Part shown: one piece after another, positions 1 through 7,670 of the stretch | Position numbering within the stretch: the stretch's first letter is position 1 | Layout of the letters: each line of letters opens with the position of its first letter | NCBI GenBank assembly: GCA_019753405.1 | Contig: JAIKLF010000005.1 | Location: 1 to 64,000, forward strand | Source of the DNA: Murdochiella sp. Marseille-P8839 | GTDB lineage: Bacteria; Bacillota; Clostridia; Tissierellales; Peptoniphilaceae | DNA length: 64,000 nucleotides | Direction of reading: 5' to 3' | The notes under the pieces: generated by a model | Seen by the model: the letters and a program-made list of their open reading frames with translations, nothing else | Database searches by the model: none | Told to the model about the DNA's origin: nothing | Made by a program: the position numbers and the translations under genes

Positions 1-211
1 CGCAAAGCTCTATGCCGCTTCGCTGCTCTTCGAGCATGTAATCTCTGGGGTCGGGCGTATCGGTACCTTCCATCTCAGGAGGATCCGGCAAGTCAAAGAT
101 TTCTAATGCTCTGCCTCCGGGATTACCCGTTTCCAGTTTTTCTTTCAGTGCTTTTTTCGGTCTCCCTTGGCCGAATCGCTGCCCTCCGCGGGCAGTTCCA
201 TCTTTTGCCAT
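1..211 (-). CDS. Phage terminase small subunit, P27-like (partial, C-terminus off the left edge)
   Basis: A reading frame starts at an ATG at 211 behind a strong AAGGAGGCG ribosome site and stays open to base 1. The protein begins MAKDGTARGGQRFGQG and continues with a GNPGGRALE stretch and a PDPPEME acidic stretch. This arrangement is typical of P27-family small terminases, which bind cos or pac DNA and start packaging with the large subunit. Only about 70 residues are visible. Its place after the HNH endonuclease and next to a cos-like sequence is the standard order in HK97-type siphophages. Structural genes are expected beyond the left edge. The family call is by recognition of the N-terminal pattern. 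Confidence 0.75.
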   Translation of the reverse strand, partial: MAKDGTARGGQRFGQGRPKKALKEKLETGNPGGRALEIFDLPDPPEMEGTDTPDPRDYMLEEQRSGIELC

Positions 212-264
212 TGGCTTTCGCCTCCTTCCTTTGGGCTATTTCCCTGTTTGTTTTCGCTCTTTTT

Positions 265-330
265 GTACGCGTGACCCCCGCACCGTTCCCTGGTGAAAAG
301 GCGTGAGAGATTTGACCCGCCCCTCTGGTG
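265..330 (-). other. cos-like packaging region between terminase and the TA pair
   Basis: Upstream of the small terminase start, the minus strand carries GGGCGGGTCAAATCTCTCA, then CACCAGGGAACGG and a G-rich stretch. From memory, GTCAAATCTCT-type sequences next to G/C-rich runs lie upstream of HNH-linked small terminases in many siphophages and belong to the cohesive-end site. The cut position cannot be seen. A closely matching 43-base block recurs at 21709-21751. Confidence 0.4.
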
Positions 331-340
331 CATTAAAGTA

Positions 341-369
341 TTGTTTTTATGATAGAATTATGATAAAAT
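341..369 (+). promoter_or_regulatory. Promoter of the first TA pair
   Basis: A -35 TTGTTT at 341-346 and a -10 TAAAAT at 364-369 are separated by 17 bases. The spacer and -10 contain TTATGATA twice, a direct repeat that could be the antitoxin operator. An AAAGGAGGTG ribosome site and the antitoxin ATG follow. Confidence 0.6.
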
Positions 370-394
370 AGCATTAAACAAAGGAGGTGCTACC

Positions 395-661
395 ATGATT
401 ACAATTCGTCCGGTATCCGATCTCAGAAACAAGTTCCCCGAGGTCGAAGAAGCGGTGCTTCACAGTGGCAATCCCGTTTTCCTTACTAAGAACGGATATG
501 GCACGATGGTGCTCTTAAGCTTGGACCAGTATGCTGCTTTAACAGAAGATGTGGAAGCGAAGCTTGACGAAGCAGATGTACAAGCAAAAGAAAATCCCGC
601 TCGAATGACGCACGATGAAGTCTTTGCAGCTGCGAGAGGGATCATCCATGAAGCACTATAA
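395..661 (+). CDS. Type II antitoxin, Phd/YefM family
   Basis: The 88-residue protein has the Phd/YefM N-terminal fold pattern ITIRPVSDLRNKFPEVE, then PVFLTKNGYGTMVLLSLDQY, the usual DNA-binding dimer region. The acidic, lysine-rich C-terminal half (EDVEAKLDEADVQAKENP) would wrap the toxin. It would neutralise the toxin encoded next and repress the operon. The toxin start lies 14 bases inside this gene, so translation is coupled. A good AAAGGAGGTG site precedes the ATG. The pair runs against the surrounding phage genes, like a moron inserted between the HNH and terminase genes. Confidence 0.9.
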   Translation: MITIRPVSDLRNKFPEVEEAVLHSGNPVFLTKNGYGTMVLLSLDQYAALTEDVEAKLDEADVQAKENPARMTHDEVFAAARGIIHEAL

Positions 662-956
662 ACTCACGTACCTGCCGCTTTTTAGTGATGATCTAAACGA
701 GATCGTTCACTATATCGCCGTCGTGCTAAAAAATCCAACTGCGGCAGACAAATTGGTAAACGACGTAGAAAAAGCCATTCAAGAGCGTCTTAGCATGCCG
801 GAAGCCTTTGCTCGGTATCCATCCGCCAAAGAACGAGAGTTCCCGTACTATGCCATCTATGTCCGAAACTTTACGGTTTTCTATGTGGTGAAAGACGATA
901 CGATGGAGGTGCGGCGGATACTCTACAGCAAACGAAACATTTCTCAGATTCTTTAA
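648..956 (+). CDS. Type II toxin, RelE/ParE family
   Basis: The start at ATG 648 gives MKHYKLTYLPLFSDDLNEIV, the usual RelE/ParE opening, and 102 residues, the normal size. The pattern A.RYPSAKEREFPYYAIYVRNFTVFYVV and the final MEVRRILYSKRNI match ParE/RelE toxins that end on a strand carrying an arginine and a 'Y.rR' motif. Members either cleave mRNA on the ribosome or poison gyrase; the sequence alone does not settle which. The gene overlaps its antitoxin by 14 bases. Its transcript ends in a hairpin terminator at 962 that also contains the end of the convergent HNH gene. Confidence 0.88.
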   Translation: MKHYKLTYLPLFSDDLNEIVHYIAVVLKNPTAADKLVNDVEKAIQERLSMPEAFARYPSAKEREFPYYAIYVRNFTVFYVVKDDTMEVRRILYSKRNISQIL

Positions 957-961
957 ACAGG

Positions 962-992
962 AAAGTCACTCCGTCCGGGGTGGCTTTTTGTT
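962..992 (+). terminator. Terminator of the first TA pair
   Basis: AAAGTCACTCC, a GTCC loop and GGGGTGGCTTTTT form a nine-pair stem with two G-U pairs, followed by T residues. The HNH stop codon on the other strand lies inside the left arm. Nearly the same terminator follows the second TA pair at 22404. Confidence 0.75.
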
Positions 993-1343
993 ATGCCAGC
1001 GGTCTCCCATAAGTGCTGTAATTCTCGAATGGCATTCATGACAGAGTGCTTCAAGGTTATCTTCTCTGTGTGTTCCTCCCCAAGAGAGTGGAGTGCGGTG
1101 ATGTATCTCTGTTGCTTGGGTATAACGTCCAGCTTTCAAGCATTCCTCACATAAGGGATGCGCCGCAATGTAGCGATCCCGGATTCTTTTCCAAGCATGA
1201 CCGTACTTTCGCTTGGTACTTTTATCCCGGTTATATTTTTCATAGTCGCGGTTATATTTCTTTTGGTGCTCTTCGCAGAACCTGCCGTCCGTAAGATTCG
1301 GACAGCCGGGATAAGAACACGGTTTTTTCGGTTTTCTTGGCAT
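966..1343 (-). CDS. Phage HNH endonuclease
   Basis: The 125-residue protein has an N-terminal zinc motif (CSYPGCPNLTDGRFCEEH, residues about 9-26) and a HNH core: HPLCEEC, then EIHHRTPLSWGG, then NLEALCHECHSRIT. This is the type encoded beside small terminases in HK97-like phages, where it nicks DNA and helps the terminase at cos. It lies between the DUF1492 activator and the terminase, with a TA pair inserted in between. Its last codons overlap the TA terminator, and its 3' end resembles sequence after the second TA pair near 22440. Confidence 0.9.
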   Translation of the reverse strand: MPRKPKKPCSYPGCPNLTDGRFCEEHQKKYNRDYEKYNRDKSTKRKYGHAWKRIRDRYIAAHPLCEECLKAGRYTQATEIHHRTPLSWGGTHREDNLEALCHECHSRITALMGDRWHNKKPPRTE

Positions 1344-1480
1344 GTCCGCCTCCTTTTCGGCATGAAAAAAGCTCCTCGGGGATTTCTCCCTTTGGAACCT
1401 TCGTTTTATATTATTTTCTAACTATATATTACCACGTCAGGGCATGTAGCATGTTGTTGCAAAGTGTTGTAAAACGTGCA

Positions 1481-1915
1481 TTATTCCAGCTCAATCGGAC
1501 ATTTTGGCATCTTAAAGTGCTGCAGGGCACGTCCATGCCATCTCCAGACTGTTGTGCGGTCAGCATGCAGTGTTTCGCCGATTGCTTCCCATGTCATACC
1601 GTCCATGTAGCGGTACTGAAGCACGAGTCTCTCGTCGATATTTTTCACCGTTGCAATCGCATCTTTGATCTGTTCTTTAAGGTCATAAAGTATCGACAGC
1701 TCATCAGCAATGCGTTCTTCGATCTCCCACGCTTTTTCCAGCACGCGGATAAATGGTGCATCGATAGAACGAGTGGTTTGAATGGGATCCTCCCGGTAGC
1801 GAAGTCCTGAGACGCTTTCGGACATCTCCCGCAGATTTTTGACTTCCTCAATGTTTGCATTAATTCTCTGGTCAAGGCGGTAGGCTTGGCGCAGATATTC
1901 TTTTGGTGTCAGCAT
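1481..1915 (-). CDS. Phage sigma-like transcription factor, DUF1492 family
   Basis: The 144-residue protein has a coiled N-terminal half and a C-terminal sigma region 4-like helix-turn-helix: ERLVLQYRYMDGMTWEAIG followed by HADRTTVWRWHGRALQHF. DUF1492/ArpU-like proteins of Firmicute phages sit at this place, just before HNH and terminase, and are thought to switch on late genes. The start at 1915 follows CGGAGGAATAAAAA. Its relation to late transcription is inferred from position. Confidence 0.8.
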   Translation of the reverse strand: MLTPKEYLRQAYRLDQRINANIEEVKNLREMSESVSGLRYREDPIQTTRSIDAPFIRVLEKAWEIEERIADELSILYDLKEQIKDAIATVKNIDERLVLQYRYMDGMTWEAIGETLHADRTTVWRWHGRALQHFKMPKCPIELE

Positions 1916-1987
1916 TTTTTATTCCTCCGTGAAAACAAGTGATGGTTTCCCTTGGATTGACGGAGGTTGACTCTGATTGTCTTAGAT

Positions 1988-3358
1988 TTACTTGGATTGT
2001 CCTAAGGTTGCCTTGACCGCATCAATTAAGGCTGCCTGCGTTTTGTCTTTGTTTTTCAGTACCGTGAGGATATGTTCATCAATGGTGTTCTTACATACGA
2101 TATGAGAAATCACTACGGTGGCAGATATTTGCCCTTGCCGCCAGAGCCTTGCGTTGGTTTGACTGTATTGTTCCAAGCTCCAAGGAAGCGAAAACCATAC
2201 AAGCGTTGAGCCGCCGGCTTGAAGGTTAAGCCCGTGTCCTGCTGATGCGGGGTGAATCAGCCCGACAGCGACCCTGCCTTCATTCCATGCTTGGATGGAG
2301 TCTGCCTTATCGAGCTTTCGGTAGTTCACATTGAGCTTCTTGAGCCTCTCTTCGATACGCGTTAGGTCGTGCTTGAAGTTATAGGCGACAAGAAGTGGCT
2401 TGCCGTTTGCCGCTTCAACCATGTCTTCCAAAGCGTCGAGCTTATGATCATGGAGATGAACGACTTTCCCATCGTCGGCATAGATCGCACCGTTTGCCAT
2501 CTGAGTGAGCTTTCCGGTGAGAACGGCGGCATTGGCGGCCGTGATTTCATCTTCTTTGACTGACAGCACCAGTTCCTTTTTCAGCTTCTCATAGTCAGCG
2601 TGTTCACAGTCGGTCATCTCGACTTCGTGCGTGACGCTGATAAGCTCGGGCATCTTCAGGAAGTCTTTTGCCTTCATGGAAATGGTGATATCTGATATTG
2701 CTCGATAGATGGCCGCCTCTGCTTCCGGCTTTGGCTTGTAGGAAAAGATGACCTGCCCGTTTCGAGCGTCCGGGACAAAGTAACGCTCCCGGTAGTGAGA
2801 GATGAAGCGTCCGAGCCGTTTTCCCATATCGAGGAGCTTGAGCTCCGCCCAAAGATCCATAAGACCATTGGAGGCTGGAGTTCCCGTGAGTCCCACGATG
2901 CGTTTTATCTTGGGACGAACTTTCATGAGAGCCTTGAAGCGTTTGGCCTTATGATTCTTGAAAGAAGAGAGTTCATCGACCACAACCGTGTCAAAGGAAA
3001 AAGGAAGTCCGGATTCTTCAATGAGCCAGGAGAGGTTCTCCCGGTTGATGATGGTGATGTCTGCGCCCTGAAGAAGCGCAGCTTTTCTCTCTGTTGGCGT
3101 TCCGACGGCGACCGCATAAGTCAGCATGGAGAGGTGATCCCATTTCCTGATCTCGGATGGCCACGTTTCTCTTGCGACTCGAAGTGGGGCTACGATTAAA
3201 ATGCGGTGAGCCTCAAAGCGGTCAAAGAGAAGGTCAAGAATGGCACTAAGGCTGATGACCGTCTTGCCTAAGCCCATATCCAAAAGGACAGCAGAAACAT
3301 CGTGCTCTTCAATATAGCGGATGGCGTATTTCTGGTAGTCGTGGGCTATGAACTTCAT
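1988..3358 (-). CDS. Phage SNF2/DEAD-box helicase
   Basis: The 456-residue protein has superfamily 2 helicase motifs in order: Walker A DMGLGKTV near residue 27-34, motif II as VVVDELSSFKNHKAKR, motif III LTGTPASN, motif V HPASAGHGLNLQ and motif VI QTNARLWRQGQ. The length is usual for SNF2-like helicases of phage replication modules. It probably remodels or unwinds DNA during replication or recombination. It overlaps the upstream nuclease gene by four bases, so the two are probably translated together. The start is ATG 3358 (MKFIAHDYQKYAIRYI). Confidence 0.93.
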   Translation of the reverse strand: MKFIAHDYQKYAIRYIEEHDVSAVLLDMGLGKTVISLSAILDLLFDRFEAHRILIVAPLRVARETWPSEIRKWDHLSMLTYAVAVGTPTERKAALLQGADITIINRENLSWLIEESGLPFSFDTVVVDELSSFKNHKAKRFKALMKVRPKIKRIVGLTGTPASNGLMDLWAELKLLDMGKRLGRFISHYRERYFVPDARNGQVIFSYKPKPEAEAAIYRAISDITISMKAKDFLKMPELISVTHEVEMTDCEHADYEKLKKELVLSVKEDEITAANAAVLTGKLTQMANGAIYADDGKVVHLHDHKLDALEDMVEAANGKPLLVAYNFKHDLTRIEERLKKLNVNYRKLDKADSIQAWNEGRVAVGLIHPASAGHGLNLQAGGSTLVWFSLPWSLEQYSQTNARLWRQGQISATVVISHIVCKNTIDEHILTVLKNKDKTQAALIDAVKATLGQSK

Positions 3359-3642
3359 CTGGCATCACCTCCAATCTGTATGAGTATTTCCTCGATTTGT
3401 TCTTTGTTGTCTAAGACGAAAACCTGAAAGCCTAAATTTCTTAGTTGCCTGTGCCTTGCCAGCTGTAGAGCTCGTGGCTTTTTGCCGGGAGCCTTTACTT
3501 CCACAAAGCCAATATGGCCTTTAGGAAGAAGCAAAAGCCGATCCGGCATTCCGGCAAAACCGGGAGAGGTGAACTTTAATGCCAGCCCGCTTCTCGCTTT
3601 CGCGGCTTTAACGATAGCCTGCTCGATTATTCGTTCCTGCAT
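3355..3642 (-). CDS. VRR-NUC domain nuclease
   Basis: The start at 3642 (MQERIIEQAIVKAAKARSG) is chosen because it follows AAAGGAAAG; the longer frame has no ribosome site. The nuclease pattern GFAGMPDRLLLLP then IGFVEVKAPGKKPRALQ shows the D...E.K residues of the VRR-NUC (PD-(D/E)XK) family. These small phage nucleases usually accompany a SNF2 helicase, as here, and may act on branched DNA. The gene overlaps its upstream neighbour by 16 bases and the helicase by 4. Confidence 0.9.
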   Translation of the reverse strand: MQERIIEQAIVKAAKARSGLALKFTSPGFAGMPDRLLLLPKGHIGFVEVKAPGKKPRALQLARHRQLRNLGFQVFVLDNKEQIEEILIQIGGDAR

Positions 3643-3893
3643 TGTTCTTTCCTTTGTGGCATGAGGAAACAAGTATCTTGTAAATGTTCACAAAGGCTAT
3701 CTAAGACCTCAGCGGCTTCATCCATTGTTCCATATATGCCGAGTTCTACTTTGTTTTTGGTTATCCCCGTTGGTGCGTTATTTTTAAGGCTCAAAGCAAT
3801 GATTGAAATTTGACCATCAAACTTGCCATAACCGATCCGGTCGAAATTTTCGGAATTCACGATTTGATTGTTTTTCTGAGTTTTAATCCACAT
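3627..3893 (-). CDS. Hypothetical phage protein
   Basis: An 88-residue protein starting MWIKTQKNNQIVNSENFDRI behind AGGAGGAAATATC. It is predicted soluble, with alternating strands and a helix (GTMDEAAEVLDSLCEHL). No family is recognised with certainty. The pattern of a short strand-rich start with later EAAEVL is seen in many small phage proteins of unknown role. It overlaps the VRR-NUC gene, which supports its being part of the replication operon. Confidence 0.7.
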   Translation of the reverse strand: MWIKTQKNNQIVNSENFDRIGYGKFDGQISIIALSLKNNAPTGITKNKVELGIYGTMDEAAEVLDSLCEHLQDTCFLMPQRKEQCRNE

Positions 3894-4127
3894 GATATTT
3901 CCTCCTAAACTGTTGATTTTCCAAGAAAAAGCGGGTTTGCTTTCCTCTTCATCAGGGATGGGTATGGAGGGCGATGGAGGCCACGTAACATATCTATATT
4001 TTTCAAAATCATCACTACATATAGATGAGTTGATTTTTATTTATGCGATAGATATAAATGGCTTCCATTGCCTTCCATAAAGCCACGAAACTTATTGATA
4101 TAACTGGGTTTTCTCGTGTTTTTGAAT

Positions 4128-6332
4128 TTAGAATCGTCCTCCATTAAGAACACCGTTTTGTTTCAGGTGAAGCCCTATCCATATGTTGCCTTCAGCGGTT
4201 TTTTGCCAAGTAAAACCTTGTGCTATCAGAACTCGCTTAAAATCAGCAGAGCTTCTTTTGTATTCACCGATCTCATCACAGTGCTCACGGTACTTCTCAT
4301 AAAGCTCACCCGCTTTTTGGGTAGCTGTTTTTTCTTCCTCACAGCAATCACTTAAGAAATGGCTGATCCAGTCGTTTTCTTCACGGTAAGCATTCATGGC
4401 ATCTTTGACGCATTTTGGTGGGACAAGTTTGTAGTCGGCATCAATGTATTTCTTTGCTCCCGCAATCATCCACGAGAGGATTGCCCCGCCGCATCGCTCG
4501 GACAGCACCTTGGCATAGTTCTTAATTTCTCCCTTGGCACCCCTGAAATTTGCCTTTAGAGGAATAACGATCAGGCGGTCCCAGGTGCCTTTGTCGATGG
4601 TCCCGACTTTGGGCAGATGGTTGGTATAAAGCACCGTCGTATGCGTCGGGATAAAGTTAAAAGGTGCTTCAAATTTTTTCTCAGCATGGATGGGATCTGT
4701 GCTGGAGAGATTTTTCAAAGAGCCTGAGTCGAGCCTTTTCCCTTCGGGTAGCTCGGCTGCGAGAATAAGCCTCTTGTTGTGTGTCTCGGCAAGCTCCGCA
4801 CCTTTGTTCTTGGTCGGCTTTACGGTTAACAGCTCGGCGGAGATGGTACCGGCGTAGTCTCCTAAAACATAGAACTTGGCGTTATTGAAGGTGGATTTAC
4901 CGTTTCCGCCTTCACCGTACTGGATCACAAGATTTTCATTTAAGACTTCTCCGATGCACTCTACACCGGATTCCAGCTGCAGGTAATCTTCGAGAGCCTT
5001 GTCTTTGCAGGTGAAATCACGAAGGAACCGGAGCCATTCGTCCATACCTTTGTCATTTGGTGATACAGCACAAATTTTGGTGCAGTAGTCCTTCGGATCA
5101 TGCGTCCGCAATTTTCCGCTGCGAAGATCCACCGTCCCGTCCGGCGTGTTTAAGAGAAAACCGTCTTTATCAAGCATTTTCACATCGACTTGCACCATCG
5201 GTTTCAGCTCAGTGATAGTTGCCTTGATGTTGGAAGATTTCCGGCGGCTTAAGACAAACTTGTAGAAGGCTTCCGCTTTTTCCTGTGTTTCATCACTTTC
5301 CGCTTCATTCATCATTTTCCACGCAAGGCAGAGCTGCTTATGGGTAAATCCCTGCAGCGCTTTCTGCACTAAGAGGTCATCGTCTTTCCAGACTTTTCCC
5401 GTGAAATAATAGAGACCGAGACCTTTGACATAGATGACCTTGTCAGTAGCCGCTTCGAGAAAGGCTTTTGCCTGTCCGACATCGGTAAAGTCAGACGGGA
5501 TGAGACTTTCTTCGAATTCCATGCTGTTGTATTCAGCAGGCGAGATATAATTTTTATCCGCTTTGATGGTGCTGTTGTAAAAACCGACTGCACTGTTCCA
5601 GATGCTGCTGAGTTCTTCTTCAGAAAGCGGAGGTGTGCATTTTTTTGCTTCCTCAAGATAGGCTTCATGCGCTTTATTATCATCGGTGCCATATTTCTTG
5701 AGCACAAGTCCTGCAAAATGGGACATGGTAGTGTTTCGCGCGCCTTCTGTGATTTTGGCATTGGCACGGCTCATAAATTCATCAATGCAAAAAGTACCAT
5801 CGAAATATTCAACCTGTGGATTCTCAACACCGAAGAAGAAACGCGCCGCGTCAAGTGCACCATCATCGAAGGCGGGAAACCTTGCCCGCACTTTTTTCTT
5901 AAGGCGGTTATATAGCTTCGCATCGCTTATGGAAGTTTTCAGAGGAAAGTAGATGTGAAACTTGGGACGCGCGGCTTTTCCGTCCTTTTCCTTCATGTTA
6001 TTTCGGGAATAAACCACAAAAAAGCGCACGTCAGGATAAGCCGCTTGAACATCTTTCGGGGTTTTCCACTCAGCAGGTGGAATATCTGAAGCTAATGGAT
6101 CGGAAGATACGTTGTCACAGTCCAGCGGCAGACAGTCGGATTCCTGAAAGGTTTTATTGCTCCGGTAGCCTTTGATGAGCTTCTTGCGCTGGTTATAGCC
6201 ATCCTTGTAAATCGCACAGACGTGATCAAAGGCAGCGACCTTTTTCAGGTCGTCTGCCGTTTTGATCTCTGCAATAAAGGGATAGCTTGTATTTGTTTTC
6301 TTGCCGCGAACATTCGAATAGCTGATTCTCAT
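4128..6332 (-). CDS. Phage/plasmid primase-helicase (AEP primase + D5/P4-type helicase, VapE-like)
   Basis: The 734-residue protein joins an N-terminal archaeo-eukaryotic primase domain to a C-terminal superfamily 3 helicase. Primase motifs are LPLDCDN (residues 68-74, catalytic Asp pair) and RPKFHIYFP (about 122-130). A primase C-terminal segment follows near 200-255. The helicase has Walker A GEGGNGKST (473-481), the D5 sequence RLILAAELPEGKRLDSG and KGTWDRLIVIPL. It would prime and unwind at the phage origin. It overlaps the next gene upstream by four bases. The 234 bases downstream to 3894 have no gene. Confidence 0.92.
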   Translation of the reverse strand: MRISYSNVRGKKTNTSYPFIAEIKTADDLKKVAAFDHVCAIYKDGYNQRKKLIKGYRSNKTFQESDCLPLDCDNVSSDPLASDIPPAEWKTPKDVQAAYPDVRFFVVYSRNNMKEKDGKAARPKFHIYFPLKTSISDAKLYNRLKKKVRARFPAFDDGALDAARFFFGVENPQVEYFDGTFCIDEFMSRANAKITEGARNTTMSHFAGLVLKKYGTDDNKAHEAYLEEAKKCTPPLSEEELSSIWNSAVGFYNSTIKADKNYISPAEYNSMEFEESLIPSDFTDVGQAKAFLEAATDKVIYVKGLGLYYFTGKVWKDDDLLVQKALQGFTHKQLCLAWKMMNEAESDETQEKAEAFYKFVLSRRKSSNIKATITELKPMVQVDVKMLDKDGFLLNTPDGTVDLRSGKLRTHDPKDYCTKICAVSPNDKGMDEWLRFLRDFTCKDKALEDYLQLESGVECIGEVLNENLVIQYGEGGNGKSTFNNAKFYVLGDYAGTISAELLTVKPTKNKGAELAETHNKRLILAAELPEGKRLDSGSLKNLSSTDPIHAEKKFEAPFNFIPTHTTVLYTNHLPKVGTIDKGTWDRLIVIPLKANFRGAKGEIKNYAKVLSERCGGAILSWMIAGAKKYIDADYKLVPPKCVKDAMNAYREENDWISHFLSDCCEEEKTATQKAGELYEKYREHCDEIGEYKRSSADFKRVLIAQGFTWQKTAEGNIWIGLHLKQNGVLNGGRF

Positions 6333-6730
6333 TCTTCAACCTCCTTCAAGTCCTCGGTGAAATAGCGAACGTTTCGCCTGTGGTATTTGGCATATCCGAT
6401 CTCTTTGGTCATACCGAGAGAGGGTTTTCCAAATGCCCAAAGCTCGGTGCATTTGTCGATCAGGATTTGTCCGAAGAAAAGCGCCAGCTCACGTTCGCTT
6501 TTCTCATCCATGAACTGCGGATACATGAGATGGGGCACGATTGGGATAAAGCCTTGATCAACGGCAAAGCGGGCATAGCGCTTGGCGGCTTCGGTGTTTT
6601 TCTCAACATCTCCAGCATAAGGAGAGGCGATATAGACAAGCGGCATATAAGGATAGCGATGCGTCTTAAAGATTGCTTCATAGGCGGTCGGATCCGCGTA
6701 GCCTTCTGCGTTTTGATATAGGTTTTCCAT
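6329..6730 (-). CDS. DUF4406-type nucleoside deoxyribosyltransferase-like protein
   Basis: The start at 6730 (MENLYQNAEGYADPTAYEAI) follows AAGGAGGTGCGCTG and sits in a TGATG overlap with the Rha stop codon. The 133-residue protein shows LVYIASPYAGDVEKNTEAA, IPIVPHLMYPQF and CTELWAFGKPSLGMTKEI, the nucleotide-binding pattern of DUF4406, related to nucleoside deoxyribosyltransferases. Phage members may act in nucleotide salvage. It lies between Rha and the primase-helicase. Confidence 0.8.
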   Translation of the reverse strand: MENLYQNAEGYADPTAYEAIFKTHRYPYMPLVYIASPYAGDVEKNTEAAKRYARFAVDQGFIPIVPHLMYPQFMDEKSERELALFFGQILIDKCTELWAFGKPSLGMTKEIGYAKYHRRNVRYFTEDLKEVEE

Positions 6731-7401
6731 CAGCGCACCTCCTTGATTTGTAGTTTCATGGCATACCATTCGAGGTAGCGTTTTCGTTGCTGAAAATCAG
6801 GGACGGCAACAAGCAGTCCGACATCGACTTTTTGCAAAATGTTGAGCATGGAGATTTCATCTTGCGAAAGATACGGACGTATGGATGTTCCTTTATCGAT
6901 GCCGTGTACTTCTCGGTAATGCTTGGCATCCATGCCAAGCACGATGCGGTTAAGCATATTGCATTCGTTCGAGTAGTGATATGGTTTCGGGTTGTCATGG
7001 AGAAGCTGGATGTTTTCCGTCAGCAGTGGGAACTCCTGTCTTGCCGATACCAGCGTTTTGATGAAGGTTTCCATTTCGTTGAAACGCTTGATATAGAGTT
7101 CTTTGAACCGCATTGCCTTTTTGCCGGTGTATCCCATTGCCAACATGGTGAAACCATCACGAGTTAAGTAGTAACAGGGCAGTTTTCGTCCGGTATTGTC
7201 CTTATAACTACTGAGCTCAAAATTGAGCTTAACAAATTGTTCACTCAATCCAGATTTGGATTCAGTGAGTTTTTGAATGTCGCGCAGGATATGGAAGTGT
7301 TCTTTCTCGAAAAATTGCGCAATTGCTCTTGAATCGACACGAGCTGTGTCATGGTTGTCTGCGAATACTCCGTATTCGTCTTTTGGAATTAGTTCTTGCA
7401 T
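6730..7401 (-). CDS. Rha family phage regulatory protein
   Basis: The 223-residue protein has the Rha domain pattern ARVDSRAIAQFFEKEHFHIL, FELSSYKDNTGRKLPCYYLT and GFTMLAMGYTGKKAMRFKE in residues 20-110. The C-terminal half carries a second, helix-rich domain (residues about 120-223) like those of phage antirepressors. Rha proteins are phage regulators first known from lambdoid phages, where they interfere with growth in host strains lacking integration host factor. It overlaps DUF4406 by one base. Confidence 0.88.
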   Translation of the reverse strand: MQELIPKDEYGVFADNHDTARVDSRAIAQFFEKEHFHILRDIQKLTESKSGLSEQFVKLNFELSSYKDNTGRKLPCYYLTRDGFTMLAMGYTGKKAMRFKELYIKRFNEMETFIKTLVSARQEFPLLTENIQLLHDNPKPYHYSNECNMLNRIVLGMDAKHYREVHGIDKGTSIRPYLSQDEISMLNILQKVDVGLLVAVPDFQQRKRYLEWYAMKLQIKEVR

Positions 7402-7568
7402 TAAAAACCTCCGTTTCTACAGATGGAGGGAGCACCATTGCTGCCCTCATCACTTCCTGAAGAAACGGAGATGGTTTGGACGAACTTTTTAGAGAAAATA
7501 AAAAACATGCCACTGCTCAGATTGCTAAAACCGCAAAAGGAGGTAGCGAAAAGTGACACCCTTGAAAA

Positions 7569-7591
7569 CTCAATAACAAAGTGTTATTGAG
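7569..7591. repeat. Palindrome 1 between polymerase and Rha genes
   Basis: CTCAATAAC, a five-base spacer and GTTATTGAG form a perfect nine-base inverted repeat. It lies upstream of the Rha operon and downstream of the polymerase. There is no T-run, so an operator is more likely than a terminator. Confidence 0.55.
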
Positions 7592-7607
7592 CAGCATCGC
7601 TCTCATA

Positions 7608-7628
7608 GAGTGAACGAAACGTTCACTC
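7608..7628. repeat. Palindrome 2 between polymerase and Rha genes
   Basis: GAGTGAACG, AAA and CGTTCACTC form a perfect inverted repeat with nine-base arms, 17 bases from palindrome 1. Its shape resembles an operator for a dimeric repressor. Confidence 0.55.
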
Positions 7629-7639
7629 CCTTAAAACAA

Positions 7640-7666
7640 TCTCGACTACCGTTTTGGTAGCCGAGA
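7640..7666 (-). terminator. Terminator after the phage DNA polymerase
   Basis: TCTCGACTACC, GTTTT and GGTAGCCGAGA form an 11-base stem with one mismatch immediately after the polymerase stop. On the minus strand it is followed by TTGTTTT. T residues also follow on the plus strand, so it may work in both directions. Confidence 0.65.
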
Positions 7667-7670
7667 CTTT

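Noticed and set aside
1344-1480. Terminator between the HNH and DUF1492 genes
   Set aside because: A GGAGCTTTTTT stretch on the minus strand looks like one, but only three to four base pairs can form before it.
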